Assembly (NCBI GenBank): GCA_026398875.1
Contig: JAPLSB010000019.1
Location: 124,001-188,000 of the forward strand
Source of the DNA: Gammaproteobacteria bacterium
Lineage (GTDB): Bacteria; Pseudomonadota; Gammaproteobacteria; Nevskiales; Nevskiaceae
Direction of reading: 5' to 3'
Length of the DNA: 64,000 nt
The notes under the pieces are model-generated. The model searched no databases, had not been told where the DNA came from, and saw nothing but the letters and a program-made list of their open reading frames with translations. A program made the translations under genes and the position numbers. Shown one piece after another: positions 49,797 to 57,730 of the stretch (position 1 is its first letter; every line of letters begins with the position of its first letter).

Positions 49797-51073
49797 ACAG
49801 TCCAACACTCGCGAATTTCTCTTGCACGTATTGTATGAACAACGCGCTCGCGTCGAGCATCGAATCCAGATTTGAATGTCACGCTCGCGAGTTCTCTTCT
49901 TTGAGCACTAGTCATTCCTGCCCGAAGCTTTCGACCAAATGCATTGTTACGTGCGAAAATATGACTGCGAAGATAATTATCTAAATTTTCAAATGACTCA
50001 ACAGCGCTGCAAAGCGGGTAGTTATAGTAAATTCCGGCTTTTAGTCGCCCTCTATTGCGAGGACTATATAAACGATGATTTTCAGTCAAGAAATAAACGC
50101 GATCTCTTAGAAGCCTATAGTCTCTATTTTTTATGAAGTCCAAAAAAGCCTCACTGATTCGAGTCTTTATACGTTTCAACTTCCGATCTGCCAACGTAAC
50201 GGAGACTTTTTGTTGCTTCTTCCTATCAGTTATGACATCGCTCAGACTGTAGCGATATCCCAAAAGTGAAAGCCTATGATTTCTATTTTCTTTGGGTCGG
50301 CATTGGCATTTCTTGAAGCATCGACATGTCGCTTCGCTGCAGCGACAAGTCGGCTCACAGCGACACCCTATATATATTTCAATGCATTTATCCGGGTTTA
50401 GCGAGATGCCATGAGGTAGCAGCTTCTCAACTGCTTCTTTCACGCTTGCAGCTCCGCCACGGTGGAAGATGATGATATCGTCCACGTACCTCGCAGAGTA
50501 ATACACACCCTCGATGTTGCGAATGGCGCGGTCTAGCGACTGCATTACTACTTCCGAGAGGGTCGCACTAATAGCCATGCCCCGAGGAACTCCACTGGCA
50601 ATGACCCCTTCAAGTGAATCAAAGAAGAGCCGCAGTAAATTTACGGCGGCATTTGATATCAAGCAATCGGCTTGAATCTGTGCCAATAGGCTTTCTCTAT
50701 TGATCGATTCGTAGAATCTTTTTATATCGAGCCTTAGCAGATACTTGGGCACACCCTCCTGCAAGAGTTGAAGCGTTTGCGCTACGATCTCGCCCCGATC
50801 AGCCGGACGTATGTCGTACGCCGATCGAAGGATTTTTATCAATCTCCGCTGCACGAGTTGATCGCCTAATTTCTCCGAGTAGTAGACGACGAAAGACTTT
50901 GTCCGGGTGCGTTTAGGCGGCTTAAATGTGAAATTTCCGCTTTCAATGCTTTTTGAAAGACTGGTTATATAGTGTTTCGCCAAGTGCTTCTGGCTCAAAA
51001 CACCGTAACCCGGCAAGTCGCGTACGTTCACCTCTCGCGCAAGCCGAGCTGGCGAGAATTCACGAAATAACAC
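49793..51073 (-). CDS. defence-associated reverse transcriptase, Drt3a-like
   Basis: A 426-residue RT, low in GC. Motifs: LRLDIKRFYESI (motif A, Asp116), GVPRGMAISATLSEVVM (motif B region), RYVDDIIIF (motif C, Asp198/Asp199) and SLLGYRYS. The palm is interrupted after NPDKCIEIYIG by a cluster of eight cysteines in four CxC pairs (237-258), which looks metal-binding. The start is a GTG at 51073, preceded by GGGGGAG six bases upstream. As the first gene of the two-RT operon, it corresponds to the shorter RT of DRT3 systems. No maturase or HNH domain is present, so a group II intron origin is unlikely. Confidence 0.8.
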   Translation of the reverse strand: MLFREFSPARLAREVNVRDLPGYGVLSQKHLAKHYITSLSKSIESGNFTFKPPKRTRTKSFVVYYSEKLGDQLVQRRLIKILRSAYDIRPADRGEIVAQTLQLLQEGVPKYLLRLDIKRFYESINRESLLAQIQADCLISNAAVNLLRLFFDSLEGVIASGVPRGMAISATLSEVVMQSLDRAIRNIEGVYYSARYVDDIIIFHRGGAASVKEAVEKLLPHGISLNPDKCIEIYIGCRCEPTCRCSEATCRCFKKCQCRPKENRNHRLSLLGYRYSLSDVITDRKKQQKVSVTLADRKLKRIKTRISEAFLDFIKNRDYRLLRDRVYFLTENHRLYSPRNRGRLKAGIYYNYPLCSAVESFENLDNYLRSHIFARNNAFGRKLRAGMTSAQRRELASVTFKSGFDARRERVVHTIRAREIRECWTV

Positions 51074-51457
51074 TAGGCTCCCCCGTTATCGCCGTTTAGA
51101 TAGTTATCGCCCCACACGAGTTTCTCATAAGGGGACACCAGATCAAGCCTGTGCAACGGGCAAAAAAACACCCGTCTTTCCCGCTTCAAGTGCATTACTT
51201 GTTGCGAGGATGCAACTTCCGCCTTTAGTCGTGACGTTCGGTACAGTCATTTTGCCATCACAACCAAGGTCAGCATCCCCGCAAACCGTCATGGATCCGG
51301 TGCCCTGTTCAATGGTCCCGTACCGATCCGACAGCCGGCAAGCTATCCCATTCAACCCCGCAATCGGTGCAGCCGTCGGGATGGCGGGTAACTTTCCGGG
51401 TAACTAATCCGAGACGATCAAGCGAAAGCTATGCGGGAAAAGGCTTGCAGCGGATCT
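51074..51457. other. right end of the island, no confident gene
   Basis: This region precedes drt3a and should contain its promoter; I see only weak candidates. A 70-codon minus-strand frame (51143-51355) is open but has no Shine-Dalgarno sequence and no recognisable product. A hairpin ACGGG/CCCGT with a T-rich loop lies at about 51157-51174. Arm-type repeats are at 51384-51405. Confidence 0.5.
51384..51405 (+). repeat. integrase arm-type repeats, right end
   Basis: GCGGGTAACT (51384-51393) and CCGGGTAACT (51396-51405), start-to-start 12 bases, exactly the spacing of the pair at 41762-41783. Confidence 0.7.
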
Positions 51458-51479
51458 TTCGATCCCGCCTCTACCACCA
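51458..51479 (+). repeat. island attachment site, right
   Basis: TTCGATCCCGCCTCTA then CCACCA repeats the tRNA-Met 3' end (41627-41649) with a single missing G. It is the distal boundary of the island. Confidence 0.9.
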
Positions 51480-51485
51480 CCTGAC

Positions 51486-51524
51486 AAAAAGCCCCGTCCG
51501 AAAGATGTTTCGGACGGGGCTTTG
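51486..51524. terminator. bidirectional terminator, feo operon (and originally tRNA-Met)
   Basis: The stem AAGCCCCGTCCGAAA/TTTCGGACGGGGCTT has A- and T-runs on its two sides. It ends the feo transcript on the minus strand. Before island insertion it would have lain just after tRNA-Met. Confidence 0.9.
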
Positions 51525-51552
51525 TCTTGTCTGCGGCCAGGTCCGTTTGCCT

Positions 51553-51825
51553 TCAGCGCTTGGGTGTCGGCGCTCGGAACTCGATCGGTGCTTCGGTCTG
51601 CCCCGCGGACGCACGGCCAGTGCCGCAGTTGTTGCAGCTACCGCAGCCGGTGTCGCAATGGCTGGCAATGGTCGGCGCAACTGAAGCCGAGAACCCGGCC
51701 ATCGCGAGCAATTTCGCGAACCCGCGCCGACTGGCCGCCGGAAACAGCTGGAACATGGCCCGCAGCGCAAAACCGAGCACGATCACGGCAACCGCAAACG
51801 ATTCGAGGGTCATGGCAGCGCTCAT
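51553..51825 (-). CDS. FeoB-linked small membrane protein with cysteine-rich tail
   Basis: A 90-residue protein with one N-terminal membrane helix (about 8-28) and a possible second hydrophobic stretch, then a CDTGCGSCNNCG motif and a polar tail. The start overlaps the feoB stop by ATGA. In position it takes the place of FeoC, and its clustered cysteines could bind an Fe-S cluster or iron. It is not homologous in appearance to the winged-helix FeoC of enterobacteria. Confidence 0.8.
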   Translation of the reverse strand: MSAAMTLESFAVAVIVLGFALRAMFQLFPAASRRGFAKLLAMAGFSASVAPTIASHCDTGCGSCNNCGTGRASAGQTEAPIEFRAPTPKR

Positions 51826-53654
51826 GTCAGGGCACTGACGATCCGGAAGGTCAGGAACGACGCGCCATAAGCCAGTGCGAACAAGTAGAAGGTCGCGATG
51901 CCGACGATCTTCCACGAACGGGTCTCGCGGCGAATCACCGCCAGGGTCGACACGCACTGCGGTGCGAACACGTACCAGACGATCAAGCTCAGCGCGGTGG
52001 CCAGCGACCACTGCGCGGCGATCAGCGGCAGCAGCTGGCCGGCGGCGGCGTCTCCGGTGGCCGACACCGCATAGACCGTGGCCAGCGAGCTGACCGCAAC
52101 CTCGCGTGCCGCCAGCCCCGGAATCAGCGCGATGCAGATCTGCCAGTTGAAGCCGATCGGCGCGAACACCGCTTCCAGCGCCTTGCCGATGCGGCCGGCA
52201 TAGCTGTAATCGATCGCGGGGCCGGCGAAATCGGCAGGCGCGGTCGGATAGGTCGACAGGAACCAGAGCAGCACGGTCAGCGTCAGGATGATGCCGCCGA
52301 CGCGCTTCAGGAACACGCTGGCCCGCTCCCACAGGCCGATCATCACATCGGTGACATGCGGCACGCGGTACGACGGCAGTTCCAGCAGCAGCGCGTGTTC
52401 GATGCTGTCGCTGCGGATCAGCTTCATCGCGTAGGCAACCAGCAGCGCCGACACGATCCCGGCGACGTACAGCGCGAACAGCACCAGGCCCTGCAGGTTG
52501 AAGATGCCGGCGATGGTCTGTTCCGGAATGAAGGCGCCGATCAGCAACGCGTAGACCGGAAGCCGCGCCGAACAGGTCATCAGCGGCGCCACGAGGATCG
52601 TCGCCAAGCGGTCGCGCGGATCCTGGATCGTGCGCGCCGCCATGATGCCGGGCACGGCGCAGGCAAAGCTCGACAGCAGCGGAATGAACGAGCGGCCGGT
52701 CAGCCCGGCACCGACCATCAGGCGATCGAGCAGGAAGGCCGCTCTCGGCAGATAGCCGGATTCCTCGAGCACGAGGATGAACAGGAACAGCAGCAGGATC
52801 TGCGGCAGGAACACCACGACGCTGCCAGTGCCGACCAGCATGCCGTCGACCAGCAGGCTGCGCAGCGTGTTGTCGGGCAGCACCGACTTCAGGTAGTCGG
52901 CCAGCGCCGTGACGCCGGCATCGATGCCGTCCTGCAGCGGTGCCGACCACGAGAACACCGCCTGGAAGATCAGGAACATCACCACGGCCAGCAGCGCCAG
53001 GCCGAACACCGGATGCAACGCCCAGCGATCAAGGGCGTCATCGACTTCGCCGGTACGACGCGGCACCGTCACTGCCAGCGCCAGCAGCCGCCGCACTTCG
53101 GCATGCAGATCGGCCGGCGCGGTTGCAGCCGGCAGCGGTGGCAAGGGTCCGTCGATCTGCCTGAGCAACGCCGCAGCGCCATCGGCGCGCACGGCGATGG
53201 TCTCGACCACCGGCACGCCAAGTTCACGTTCCAGACGCGCCCGGTCGATGACGATGCCGCGCTTGGCCGCCGCATCGCACATGTTCAGCGCCAGCACCAT
53301 CGGCAGGCCGAGCGCCCGCACTTCGAGCACGAAGCGCAGGTGCAGCCGCAGGTTGGTGGCATCGGCAACACAAACCAGAAGATCAGGCCGCGCCTCGCCA
53401 GCCATCTGGCCCAGGCAGATGTCGCGGGTGATTGCTTCATCCGGACTGGTCGCAGCCAGCGAATAGGCACCGGGCAGATCCAGCAGCTGCACGCTGCGAC
53501 CGGACGGCGTGCGGACGACACCGGCCTTGCGCTCGACGGTGACACCGGCGTAGTTCGCGACCTTCTGGCGGCTGCCGGTCAGGCGGTTGAACAGCGCGGT
53601 CTTGCCGCAGTTCGGATTGCCAACCAGCGCCACCTGCATCGCCAGCGCGCTCAT
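51822..53654 (-). CDS. feoB: ferrous iron transporter B
   Basis: A 610-residue protein: an N-terminal G domain (G1 GNPNCGKTALFNRLTG, G3 DLPGAYSL, G4 NMCD), a short spacer, and the membrane domain with two Gate regions (LPQILLLFLFILVLEESGYL; SCAVP-type segment SFACAVPGIMA and a second Gate). It imports Fe2+ under low oxygen or iron limitation. It is shorter than the E. coli protein (773) but normal for the short FeoB class. Translationally coupled to feoA upstream. Confidence 0.97.
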   Translation of the reverse strand: MSALAMQVALVGNPNCGKTALFNRLTGSRQKVANYAGVTVERKAGVVRTPSGRSVQLLDLPGAYSLAATSPDEAITRDICLGQMAGEARPDLLVCVADATNLRLHLRFVLEVRALGLPMVLALNMCDAAAKRGIVIDRARLERELGVPVVETIAVRADGAAALLRQIDGPLPPLPAATAPADLHAEVRRLLALAVTVPRRTGEVDDALDRWALHPVFGLALLAVVMFLIFQAVFSWSAPLQDGIDAGVTALADYLKSVLPDNTLRSLLVDGMLVGTGSVVVFLPQILLLFLFILVLEESGYLPRAAFLLDRLMVGAGLTGRSFIPLLSSFACAVPGIMAARTIQDPRDRLATILVAPLMTCSARLPVYALLIGAFIPEQTIAGIFNLQGLVLFALYVAGIVSALLVAYAMKLIRSDSIEHALLLELPSYRVPHVTDVMIGLWERASVFLKRVGGIILTLTVLLWFLSTYPTAPADFAGPAIDYSYAGRIGKALEAVFAPIGFNWQICIALIPGLAAREVAVSSLATVYAVSATGDAAAGQLLPLIAAQWSLATALSLIVWYVFAPQCVSTLAVIRRETRSWKIVGIATFYLFALAYGASFLTFRIVSALT

Positions 53655-53896
53655 GCCGCCATCCTCACAAACACCCGAGCGGCTTCGGCCCGGCGCAGCG
53701 CAAAACGGGTGTAGCCAATCTGCACGACCAACGGATCGCCACCGAGCGGACCGCGCGCCACCAGCCGCACCGGCTCGCCGGACACGAAGCCGAGATCACG
53801 CAGCCGGTCGGCGATCGGGTCGGGCACGGTCGCGTCCTCGACACGCTCGACGATCGCATCGATCCGCAGTGGCAAATCCCGAAGGCGTTGTTCCAC
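53651..53896 (-). CDS. feoA: ferrous iron transport protein A
   Basis: An 81-residue SH3-like FeoA: DRLRDLGFVSGEPVRLVARGPLGGDPL and the RFALRRAEAARVFV ending are typical. The GTG at 53896 gives a family-sized protein; the longer open frame is a shadow. It overlaps feoB by ATGA and lies just downstream of a Fur-box-like sequence. Confidence 0.9.
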   Translation of the reverse strand: MEQRLRDLPLRIDAIVERVEDATVPDPIADRLRDLGFVSGEPVRLVARGPLGGDPLVVQIGYTRFALRRAEAARVFVRMAA

Positions 53897-53911
53897 GACC
53901 TGGCACGTTAA

Positions 53912-53926
53912 TGAGAATGGTTCGCA
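53912..53926 (-). promoter_or_regulatory. probable Fur box of the feo operon
   Basis: TGAGAATGGTTCGCA is an imperfect inverted repeat (TGAGAA/TTCGCA, 5 of 6 paired) 16 bases from the feoA start, consistent with iron-dependent repression. Confidence 0.5.
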
Positions 53927-53937
53927 AGCATACGCGA

Positions 53938-55185
53938 TCAACCGACTTTCGGTTCGGCCGGCGATCCGTGCTGGTTCGTCTCGCCCTCGCCCGGCTTCAG
54001 GCCATAGGCGTCGACCAGCCGCCAGACGTGCTTCGGGATCATCGATTTCATGCGCCGCGGCTGTTCGCGCCGGAGGTGAATCACCGTTTCGACGGCCTTC
54101 ATCTCGACGCGTGCGCGGGCGAACTCCAGACCGCGCGGCCCCACGCGGGGCATCAGCCAGCCGACGATCGGCTTCAGCCATTCCGGCATCCGGCGCAGCG
54201 GCAAGCCGCCGGCGGCGCGCTCGGTGTTGGCCAGGAAGCCCTTGACCGGCCCTGCCCGCTTGCCGCGGCTGCCCGGCGCTGACAGCCGTACTTCGTCACC
54301 GAGCAGCGCCAGCAGCTCGGCACCGCGGTCATTGCGTACCAAGAGCCACTGCTCGCCCTCGCCACCCATGTAGCCGACGGTGATGTCGGCCAGCACGTTG
54401 GTGTAGTCCACGCAGGTGCGGCAGGTCAGCGGAAAGAAATCACGCGGCAGTTTCGAGATCGGCAACTGCAGGAACGGAATGGTCTGCTGGCGGCCATCGT
54501 CGAAGCGCAGTTCGACGTGATAGTCGGCGCGGAATTCGAGGTAGCGGATGCTGTCTGGCTGCGCCGACAGCAGCTTCAGAAAGCCGTGGAAGTTCTCGGT
54601 CGTGGTGTTGTCGGAACACGGCGTGCCGATCACGTAGAGCTTCTCGAAACCCAGCTCGGCTTCCAGTGCCCGCAGCGCGTAGATCTGACAGGGAATGCCG
54701 ATCACCGCCAGCCGCGTGTGGCCAGCGGCCCGCGCCGGCTCCAGCAGCGCCAGCAGCGGCGCATAGCCCATGCGCATGCCACGGCAGGCGGCCAGATCGG
54801 CGGCCTTGGTGACCAGCACTGGCACCGGCCGCCAGCGGTCGTTCGGGTCGGCGGTCATCGTCAGCACCGCGTCGACGGCGCCGGTTTCCAGCAGCCGTTC
54901 GGCGATTCTTGTGGTGATGCCGGTCCATTGCGCGTCCGGCAGCGGTTTGGCCAGCGCGGCGCGGTAGATCTGCTGATGCGGACCGAAGAAGGTTTCGTCG
55001 GCCTTCAGCGGATCGCGCGCCCGGCCGTGCACCTGCGCTTCCAGCTTCGCGTAATCCGGCTTGATGAACTGGCAGGCGCGACCGCAGCGGCCGGGATCGT
55101 TGCTGCGCGATATGCCGCAATCCGTGCACAGGTCGCGCGCAGCCGCAGGCCGCGCCAGTGCGTCTGCGGTCGACGGTGCGGTCAC
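53938..55185 (-). CDS. FrhB-family Fe-S flavoprotein (coenzyme F420 hydrogenase beta-subunit-like)
   Basis: A 415-residue protein with an N-terminal cysteine set (LCTDCGISRSNDPGRCGRAC) and the FrhB N and C domains, including IGIPCQIYALRALE, VIGTPCSDNTTTENFHGFL and LTCRTCVDYTNVLADI. The closest-known functional relatives are 7-hydroxymethyl chlorophyll reductases and BciB-type 8-vinyl reductases, which use ferredoxin. No bacteriochlorophyll gene is in the window, so the substrate here is open. Its ATG overlaps the stop of the upstream molybdopterin-domain gene. Confidence 0.85.
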   Translation of the reverse strand: MTAPSTADALARPAAARDLCTDCGISRSNDPGRCGRACQFIKPDYAKLEAQVHGRARDPLKADETFFGPHQQIYRAALAKPLPDAQWTGITTRIAERLLETGAVDAVLTMTADPNDRWRPVPVLVTKAADLAACRGMRMGYAPLLALLEPARAAGHTRLAVIGIPCQIYALRALEAELGFEKLYVIGTPCSDNTTTENFHGFLKLLSAQPDSIRYLEFRADYHVELRFDDGRQQTIPFLQLPISKLPRDFFPLTCRTCVDYTNVLADITVGYMGGEGEQWLLVRNDRGAELLALLGDEVRLSAPGSRGKRAGPVKGFLANTERAAGGLPLRRMPEWLKPIVGWLMPRVGPRGLEFARARVEMKAVETVIHLRREQPRRMKSMIPKHVWRLVDAYGLKPGEGETNQHGSPAEPKVG

Positions 55186-55946
55186 GGGTTCTTCAAGTCC
55201 TCGATGCGGATGTCACCGCGCGCCAGCAGGCTTTCGCGAAACCAGCGGGTCGCGGCATCGGCGTCGCCACGCGGCCCCTTGATGCCGAACTCGATATGCC
55301 GTTCGCGCTCCGGGCTGCCGCGAAACGGCAGGCTCGCCAGCTTGATCGCCGGATAGGCCGCGAGTGTCGCTTCCATCAGGCCGATCAGATCGCCCTCGCC
55401 GCCCGAGCCATAGGCGCGAAACGTGAACTCCACCGGCGGCTCGGCGTTGTGCAGCGCGCCCAGCCGCGTGTCGAGCACCCATTCGAGCATTGGCCAGGCC
55501 ATTTCCGGGAAGCCGGGAACGAAGTAGCTGTTGGCAAAGTAGAACCCGGCGATGTTGTTGATCGGGTTCGGAATCAGGCCAGCGCCGAGCGGGAAGTCGG
55601 CCATCAGCACCCGATTCGGCCAGGCCTTGTCGCCGTACTGCTGCTCGATGATCGCCAGTGCTTCCGGATGGCGGGCGATCGGCACATCGAATGCGCGGGC
55701 GGCCGCCTGCCGGGTGCGGTCATCCGGCGTGCCGCCGATGCCGCCGCAGGACAGCAGCACATGCCCGCGCGCGTGGGCGCTGCGGATCACGTCGGCGATC
55801 TGGCCTTCGTCGTCACCGGCGAAATGCGCCCATTCGAGACTCATGCCGCGGGCATTGAGCATCTCGATGACTTTCGGAAGATGCTTGTCCGGCCGCTTTC
55901 CGGACAGCAGTTCATCACCCACGATCATCAGACCTACCGACGACAT
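55182..55946 (-). CDS. molybdopterin-binding-domain (MoaB/CinA-N-like) protein
   Basis: A 254-residue protein with a MoCF_biosynth domain at the N terminus: MIVGDELLSGKRPDKHLP, VLLSCGGIGGTPDDRT, then a VPGFPEMAWPM motif typical of CinA N-terminal domains. It lacks the C-terminal CinA deamidase domain. The ATG at 55946 has AGGAG at a good distance. Coupled by ATGA to the FrhB-type gene, it may help that enzyme's cofactor chemistry, but this is a guess. Confidence 0.85.
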   Translation of the reverse strand: MSSVGLMIVGDELLSGKRPDKHLPKVIEMLNARGMSLEWAHFAGDDEGQIADVIRSAHARGHVLLSCGGIGGTPDDRTRQAAARAFDVPIARHPEALAIIEQQYGDKAWPNRVLMADFPLGAGLIPNPINNIAGFYFANSYFVPGFPEMAWPMLEWVLDTRLGALHNAEPPVEFTFRAYGSGGEGDLIGLMEATLAAYPAIKLASLPFRGSPERERHIEFGIKGPRGDADAATRWFRESLLARGDIRIEDLKNP

Positions 55947-56153
55947 CCCGCACTCCTGTTCACTGCAATGGTGGAAGGCCCGAACGGAGTGAAAGCGCCG
56001 CAACTCGATGCACGCCAGGCCCGTGTGACCGGCCGGTAGTCTTACCGATCATCATCGGCAGCGATAGCGGCATGCGTCAGTGCCGGTCGACTCATCCCCG
56101 GCCATCCGGATCAGGCTAGGCTGCGTGCGTCTGTCCACCGAATTCGCTCCCGT

Positions 56154-56711
56154 ATGTCGTCTTCTGCGCCTGTGCTGGTCGTGGTTGCCCATGGCTCGGA
56201 GAGCCTGGAGACCGTCACCATCGTCAACCTGCTGCGCCGTGCGGAACTAGCCGCAACCGTGGCCTCGATCGAAACCACCACGGTGATCGACGGCACCCGC
56301 GGCATCCGCTTCATGGCCGATGAACTGCTAGCCGACCTCGACCGCCAGCCGTGGTCGATGGTCGTGCTGCCCGGCGGCGCAGCAGGAGCCGAGGCACTCG
56401 GCCGCCACCCGCCGCTGGTGGCGATGCTCGAAGCGCGCAACGCGGCCGGTCAGCCGATCGCCGCGATCTGCGCAGCGCCGGCACTGACGCTGGCCGCCAA
56501 CGGGCTGCTCGAGGGTCGCCGAGCGACCTGCTACCCGGCATTTCGCGAGCAACTGCCGAACTACGTCGACCAGGCCGTCGTTCGTGACGGGCCGTTCACC
56601 ACCAGCCCGGGGCCGGGTACCGCCATCGCGTTCGCGCTCGACCTGATCGAACAGCTCAGTGGCAAGGCGCGCCGTGACGCAGTCGCCACTGGGCTGCTGG
56701 TGGCACCCTGA
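56154..56711 (+). CDS. DJ-1/PfpI family protein
   Basis: A 185-residue protein of the DJ-1/YajL group: HGSESLETVT carries the conserved Glu, MVVLPGGAAGAEAL, and the nucleophile elbow AAICAAPALTLA with the redox-active Cys. C-terminal FTTSPGPGTAIAFAL is typical. Homologues act as glyoxalase or deglycase-like stress proteins or redox chaperones. Confidence 0.92.
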   Translation: MSSSAPVLVVVAHGSESLETVTIVNLLRRAELAATVASIETTTVIDGTRGIRFMADELLADLDRQPWSMVVLPGGAAGAEALGRHPPLVAMLEARNAAGQPIAAICAAPALTLAANGLLEGRRATCYPAFREQLPNYVDQAVVRDGPFTTSPGPGTAIAFALDLIEQLSGKARRDAVATGLLVAP

Positions 56712-56860
56712 ATCGCTCAGCGCGCCACGAGTGCGGCGGCATCAGCCTGCCGTGGAACCGTCTGCTTTTCGACCTTGCCGTGCGCTGGCAGGACGACCAG
56801 CCGTTCCCGAAATCGGGCTCGACGGTCAATGTCGAAGCGGGCGTACAGATCCGCTTCTGA
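56712..56860 (+). pseudogene. possible remnant of an outer-membrane barrel C terminus
   Basis: In the plus frame ending at TGA 56858-56860 the translation gives WNRLLFDLAVRWQDDQPFPK and then a strand-like end VQIRF with a C-terminal Phe, as in outer-membrane barrels. No start is present and the frame meets the DJ-1 gene stop region. It could be chance. Confidence 0.25.
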
Positions 56861-56875
56861 GGGCAAACGCTGACA

Positions 56876-56911
56876 AGAAAAGCCGCGACCGGGGCATCCC
56901 GATCGCGGCTT
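56876..56911 (-). terminator. terminator of the flgBCDEF operon
   Basis: AAGCCGCGA/TCGCGGCTT hairpin with TTTTCTT on the minus-strand side, about 50 bases after the flgF stop. Confidence 0.85.
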
Positions 56912-56960
56912 GTTCGTTTCCGGACCATTGCCGCCGCCGGATCTTCCGCCGGCCGATGGC

Positions 56961-57701
56961 TCAAGCCATCTTGACCAGACTGGTTGCCGCCTGCGCATTG
57001 TCCTCGGCGGCGCGCATCACTTTCGACTGCAGCTCGAACTGCCGCGCGAGATTGATCATGTTGACCATCGCGCCGGCAAGATTGACGTTCGAGCCTTCAA
57101 GCGCGCCGCTGGCCAGCACATCGCCGGCCGCCGGGTTCAGCGTGACGCCGGCTTTCGCGCGCATCAGCCCGTCGACGCCGCGCTGCAGCTCCTGCTGGCT
57201 GCCGCTGACCACTCGGAGCCGGCCGATCACCACCTGCGCCGCAGCGCTCTGGCCATTCGGCACGGCGGTGATGGTGCCGTCGTTGCCGATGGTCACCGAG
57301 GTCGATGCGGGAATCGCCAACGGACCGGCATCGCCGAGCACGGCAAGGCCGGTCGAGGTGCGAAGCTGCCCGTTGGCATCAAGCCGCAGGTCACCGGCGC
57401 GCGTGTAAGCCTCGGCACCGTCGGGCGTCTGCACGGCCAGCCAGTTGTTGCCTTTGAGCGCGATGTCGAGCTGTTCGCCGGTCTGCATCAGGCTGCCCTG
57501 CTCGGCATCCCAGCCGTTGTCGGACAGCTGCGCGTTGGCGCGCGTCTGGAAGCCGGGGCCATCGACATTGATCGCCTGCGCCGCCGCCAGCTCGGCGCGA
57601 AATCCGACGGTGCCAGCGTTGGCGAGGTTGTGGCTATTGGCGGTCTGCGCCCGCAGCGTGGCGATGGCGCCGGACATGCCGACATAAAGCGCGCGGTCCA
57701 T
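56961..57701 (-). CDS. flgF: flagellar proximal rod protein FlgF
   Basis: A 246-residue rod protein: MDRALYVGMSGA start, NSHNLANAGTVGFRAELA (rod/hook N-terminal motif) and a C-terminal EGSNVNLAGAMVNMINLARQFE helix. It is exported by the flagellar type III apparatus and forms the proximal rod. It is the last gene of its transcript here; flgG is not in the window. Confidence 0.96.
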   Translation of the reverse strand: MDRALYVGMSGAIATLRAQTANSHNLANAGTVGFRAELAAAQAINVDGPGFQTRANAQLSDNGWDAEQGSLMQTGEQLDIALKGNNWLAVQTPDGAEAYTRAGDLRLDANGQLRTSTGLAVLGDAGPLAIPASTSVTIGNDGTITAVPNGQSAAAQVVIGRLRVVSGSQQELQRGVDGLMRAKAGVTLNPAAGDVLASGALEGSNVNLAGAMVNMINLARQFELQSKVMRAAEDNAQAATSLVKMA

Positions 57702-57730
57702 GACTAGCTCCTGACTCGTTCAGCGCGGCA

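Noticed and set aside
49793..51073. Group II intron maturase, retron or diversity-generating retroelement
   Set aside because: No intron RNA domains, no maturase/HNH domain, no msr/msd-like inverted pair next to a lone RT, and no template/variable repeat pair; the two-RT overlap fits DRT3 better.
51143..51355. 70-codon minus-strand frame upstream of drt3a
   Set aside because: No Shine-Dalgarno sequence, no recognisable product; the region is better read as the island's right-end control segment.
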